Shown here in pieces: positions 61,917 through 64,000 of a DNA stretch of 64,000 nucleotides. Both the position numbers and the translations under genes were made by a program. Each line of letters opens with the position of its first letter. Positions within the stretch are counted from its first letter, which is position 1. This stretch comes from Nitrospira sp. (GTDB lineage Bacteria; Nitrospirota; Nitrospiria; Nitrospirales; Nitrospiraceae). A model generated the notes under the pieces. It worked only from the letters and a program-made list of their open reading frames with translations. It made no database searches and was not told where the DNA came from. Location of the stretch: positions 124,001 through 188,000 of the forward strand of contig JARFXQ010000004.1 of assembly GCA_029194725.1 (NCBI GenBank), given 5' to 3'.

Positions 61917-63026
61917 ATGACTGCAACCTCGACGGTTAAGGTTCCTCTCACTGAAAGGAGTTACGAGATCACTATCCAAGCCGGACTTTTGGAGAGGCTT
62001 GGAAGACAATTGAAGAGATATGGAGTGCAAGGAAAGGTCGGAGTTGTGACGGATCGACACGTCGCTCGCCACTACCTGAAGAGTAGTCTGAAGGAAATTA
62101 AGAAGCAGGGGATTGATTCCGTTCCGATCATTGTGGCCCCAGGAGAGCGATCGAAAACGCTGAAGACCGTGGAGCAGATCCTCGACGTGTTGGCACGTCA
62201 TCGGTTCGAGCGGTCGTCTATGCTCTTGGCGCTCGGCGGTGGAGTCGTGGGTGACATGGCCGGCTTTGCTGCCTCGATCTACCAGCGTGGTATTCCCTAC
62301 ATTCAGGTGCCGACGACTCTGGTTGCGCAGGTCGATTCGAGTGTCGGAGGAAAGACGGGCGTCGATCATCGGCTTGGGAAGAACCTGATCGGGTCATTTT
62401 ATCAGCCATGCGCCGTATGGATAGACCCGTTGACTCTTCATACCTTGCCCGCTCGTGAACTGGTCGCTGGACTTGCCGAGGTCATTAAGTACGGGATCAT
62501 TGCGGACGAGTCCTTCTTTGCCTACCTGCAGCGGCACATGTCTGAGCTGCGGAGGCAATCGCCTGGTATCGTGGCGACAGTCGTGAAACGATCCTGTGAG
62601 ATAAAGGCCGAGGTGGTGGCTGCGGATGAACGAGAATCTGATCGCAGGCGCATCCTCAACTATGGCCATACCATTGGCCATGCCCTTGAAGCGTTGGGGG
62701 GGTATAAGTCATTCGTTCATGGAGAAGCGGTGGGCATTGGATTAGTACAGGAAGCCGAACTGGCCTGCTTTCAAGGAATCTGTTCTCGTACAGTAGTCGA
62801 AGAGATTCGGCGCACCGTGAATGAGGCGGGGCTGAGTGACCGCATGCCACGGTGGACATCGCAGAAGATCTGGAAAGCCATGCTTCATGACAAAAAAGTA
62901 TCGGGAGGGCGAGTCGTCGGGGTGTGGCCTGAACGTATCGGACAGGTGCGGATAGGACCGATTGAAAAATACGTGTTTGAGCAGTGGTATTCAGGTGCAA
63001 GAGCCTCTCCTCATGGTCATGCCTAA
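61917..63026 (+). CDS. aroB: 3-dehydroquinate synthase
   Basis: 369 residues; second step of the shikimate pathway, turning DAHP into 3-dehydroquinate with NAD and a divalent metal. GGGVVGDMAGFAASIYQRGI, VPTTLVAQVDSSVGGKTGVD, AGLAEVIKYGIIADE and ILNYGHTIGHALEALGGYKS (metal histidines) are intact. It follows pilQ as in many Gram-negative bacteria but after a terminator, so it has its own promoter, not clearly visible in the 176-base gap. Confidence 0.96.
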   Translation: MTATSTVKVPLTERSYEITIQAGLLERLGRQLKRYGVQGKVGVVTDRHVARHYLKSSLKEIKKQGIDSVPIIVAPGERSKTLKTVEQILDVLARHRFERSSMLLALGGGVVGDMAGFAASIYQRGIPYIQVPTTLVAQVDSSVGGKTGVDHRLGKNLIGSFYQPCAVWIDPLTLHTLPARELVAGLAEVIKYGIIADESFFAYLQRHMSELRRQSPGIVATVVKRSCEIKAEVVAADERESDRRRILNYGHTIGHALEALGGYKSFVHGEAVGIGLVQEAELACFQGICSRTVVEEIRRTVNEAGLSDRMPRWTSQKIWKAMLHDKKVSGGRVVGVWPERIGQVRIGPIEKYVFEQWYSGARASPHGHA

Positions 63027-63120
63027 TTACACATCTGTCCCAAGGGCAGAGTCGATGTGAACCTCTCTCCTCCATAGCGTGGACTTCGCCATCGGAGGGA
63101 GGCCAGTTTTCCGGAGTTCT

Positions 63121-64000
63121 ATGCGGACGTTGCGAATCGCGATGGCACAGATGAACCCGACCGTCGGCGATTTGACCGGCAACATCCACCGCATTACAAC
63201 CTGGCTGCGAGACGCGAAGAAGGCCAAAGCAGACTTGGTTGTCTTTCCTGAGTTGGCCATTACCGGTTATCCGCCCGAAGACCTCCTTCTCAAGCCTCAA
63301 TTTGTGGCAGATAATCTACGGGCTCTGAAAGAGATCACTCAAGTGTGTCACGGTTTGGTCGCCGTAGTAGGCTACGTGGGGCAGGAAGACCAGAGCGACT
63401 CGCATTCATCTCAGCGGTCGATCGTCTCAACTGGTAAGCATACGCTCTACAATGCGGCAGCATTGATTGCCGATCGCAAGGTGGTCGGTAGTTATAGGAA
63501 ATGGTATTTGCCCAACTATGGGGTATTCGATGAAAGCCGGTATTTTCGTCCAGGGGGGAGACTCCCGTTGCTCCTCGTCAATGGAACGACAATCGGAGTG
63601 TCCATCTGCGAGGATATTTGGTTGGCGGAAGGGCCAACCCGTGTACAAGCAGCGGCGGGCGCTGAGGTGATCGTCAATATCAATGCCTCTCCCTTTCATG
63701 TCGGCAAGAGTCGTTCGAGGGAGCAGATGCTGGCGACGAGAGCAAGGGAAAATGGAGTCATTATCACATATACGAACATGGTTGGAGGCCAAGACGAGCT
63801 GGTCTTCGACGGAAGCAGTTTGATTCTGGATCAAGCCGGGACTGTGATCGCACGTGGCCATGCGTTTCGAGAAGAACTCCTTGTAGCTGATTTAGACGGG
63901 GATGCTGCTTCACCTGGACATAGGACTCATAGGCGAAAGGCGGCATGGACTAGAAAAGCTCTTTCGGTTGTCGATCATCTCATGATGAGCAGGACGAGGA
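63121..64000 (+). CDS. nadE: Glutamine-dependent NAD synthetase (partial, 3' end outside window)
   Basis: Only the N-terminal nitrilase-type glutaminase domain is visible, 293 codons to the edge. Catalytic triad: glutamate in VVFPELAITGYPPEDLLL, lysine in SYRKWYLPNYGVFDE and cysteine in VSICEDIW. The synthetase domain must follow outside the window. Makes NAD from deamido-NAD. A stand-alone nitrilase is possible but the GYPPEDLL and NYGVFDE motifs favour NadE. CGGAG precedes the ATG. Confidence 0.9.
   Translation, partial: MRTLRIAMAQMNPTVGDLTGNIHRITTWLRDAKKAKADLVVFPELAITGYPPEDLLLKPQFVADNLRALKEITQVCHGLVAVVGYVGQEDQSDSHSSQRSIVSTGKHTLYNAAALIADRKVVGSYRKWYLPNYGVFDESRYFRPGGRLPLLLVNGTTIGVSICEDIWLAEGPTRVQAAAGAEVIVNINASPFHVGKSRSREQMLATRARENGVIITYTNMVGGQDELVFDGSSLILDQAGTVIARGHAFREELLVADLDGDAASPGHRTHRRKAAWTRKALSVVDHLMMSRTR

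Noticed and set aside
63030..63115. Possible terminator between aroB and nadE (CCTCTCTCCTCC...GGAGGGAGG)
   Set aside because: Pairing is imperfect with a long loop and there is no T-run.

Overview
The window is a bacterial chromosome segment dominated by the transcription and translation core. Gene order and protein sequences look most like Nitrospira (Nitrospirota): an alaC-hom-thrC-phosphomutase-lysC cluster, a tRNA-tuf-rpmG-secE-nusG block running into rpoBC, a complete str-S10-spc-alpha ribosomal super-operon, then lptCAB-rpoN-hpf-rapZ, pilMNOPQ and aroB. The genus is recognised from memory, not by a database search. Lipopolysaccharide export and secretin genes show a Gram-negative envelope.

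Layout. 1-647: 5' part of pdxJ on the minus strand. 814-6954: aspartate-family amino-acid operon (alaC, hom, thrC, a phosphoglycerate-mutase-like protein that may stand in for homoserine kinase, lysC) behind a good sigma70 promoter. 7142-8152: hemerythrin and a small c-type cytochrome. 8242-13490: accessory stretch with a toxin-antitoxin pair whose toxin lacks a normal start codon, two orphan proteins, a decayed IS4-type transposase, a DUF72 fragment, a small lipoprotein and degenerate small reading frames. 13551-17109: a DUF4112 membrane protein, a UvrD/Rep helicase and an exported HExxH protein.

17159-31124: tRNA-Tyr, -Gly, -Thr, tuf copy 1, rpmG, tRNA-Trp, secE, nusG, rplK, rplA, rplJ and rplL (joined in one uninterrupted reading frame), rpoB and rpoC. 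31149-51359: rpsL to rplQ, starting at a perfect consensus promoter and containing a second, apparently identical tuf, plus secY, adk, map, infA and rpoA. A clear intrinsic terminator follows rplQ.

51524-56399 holds the Lpt export genes lptC, lptA and lptB with sigma54 (rpoN), hpf and rapZ. A MerR-type regulator with an apparently leaderless GTG start precedes the type IV pilus operon pilMNOPQ (56764-61671), which ends at a second intrinsic terminator. aroB and the 5' part of a glutamine-dependent NAD synthetase gene close the window.

Most of the window is conserved housekeeping DNA. I found no CRISPR array, prophage or obvious new multi-gene system. The most unusual points are the in-frame rplJ-rplL fusion, the threonine-cluster phosphomutase lacking several expected metal ligands, a long nested stem-loop between rpsG and fusA, a family of intergenic inverted repeats centred on TGAGTGCTGAG, and the start-less toxin gene.
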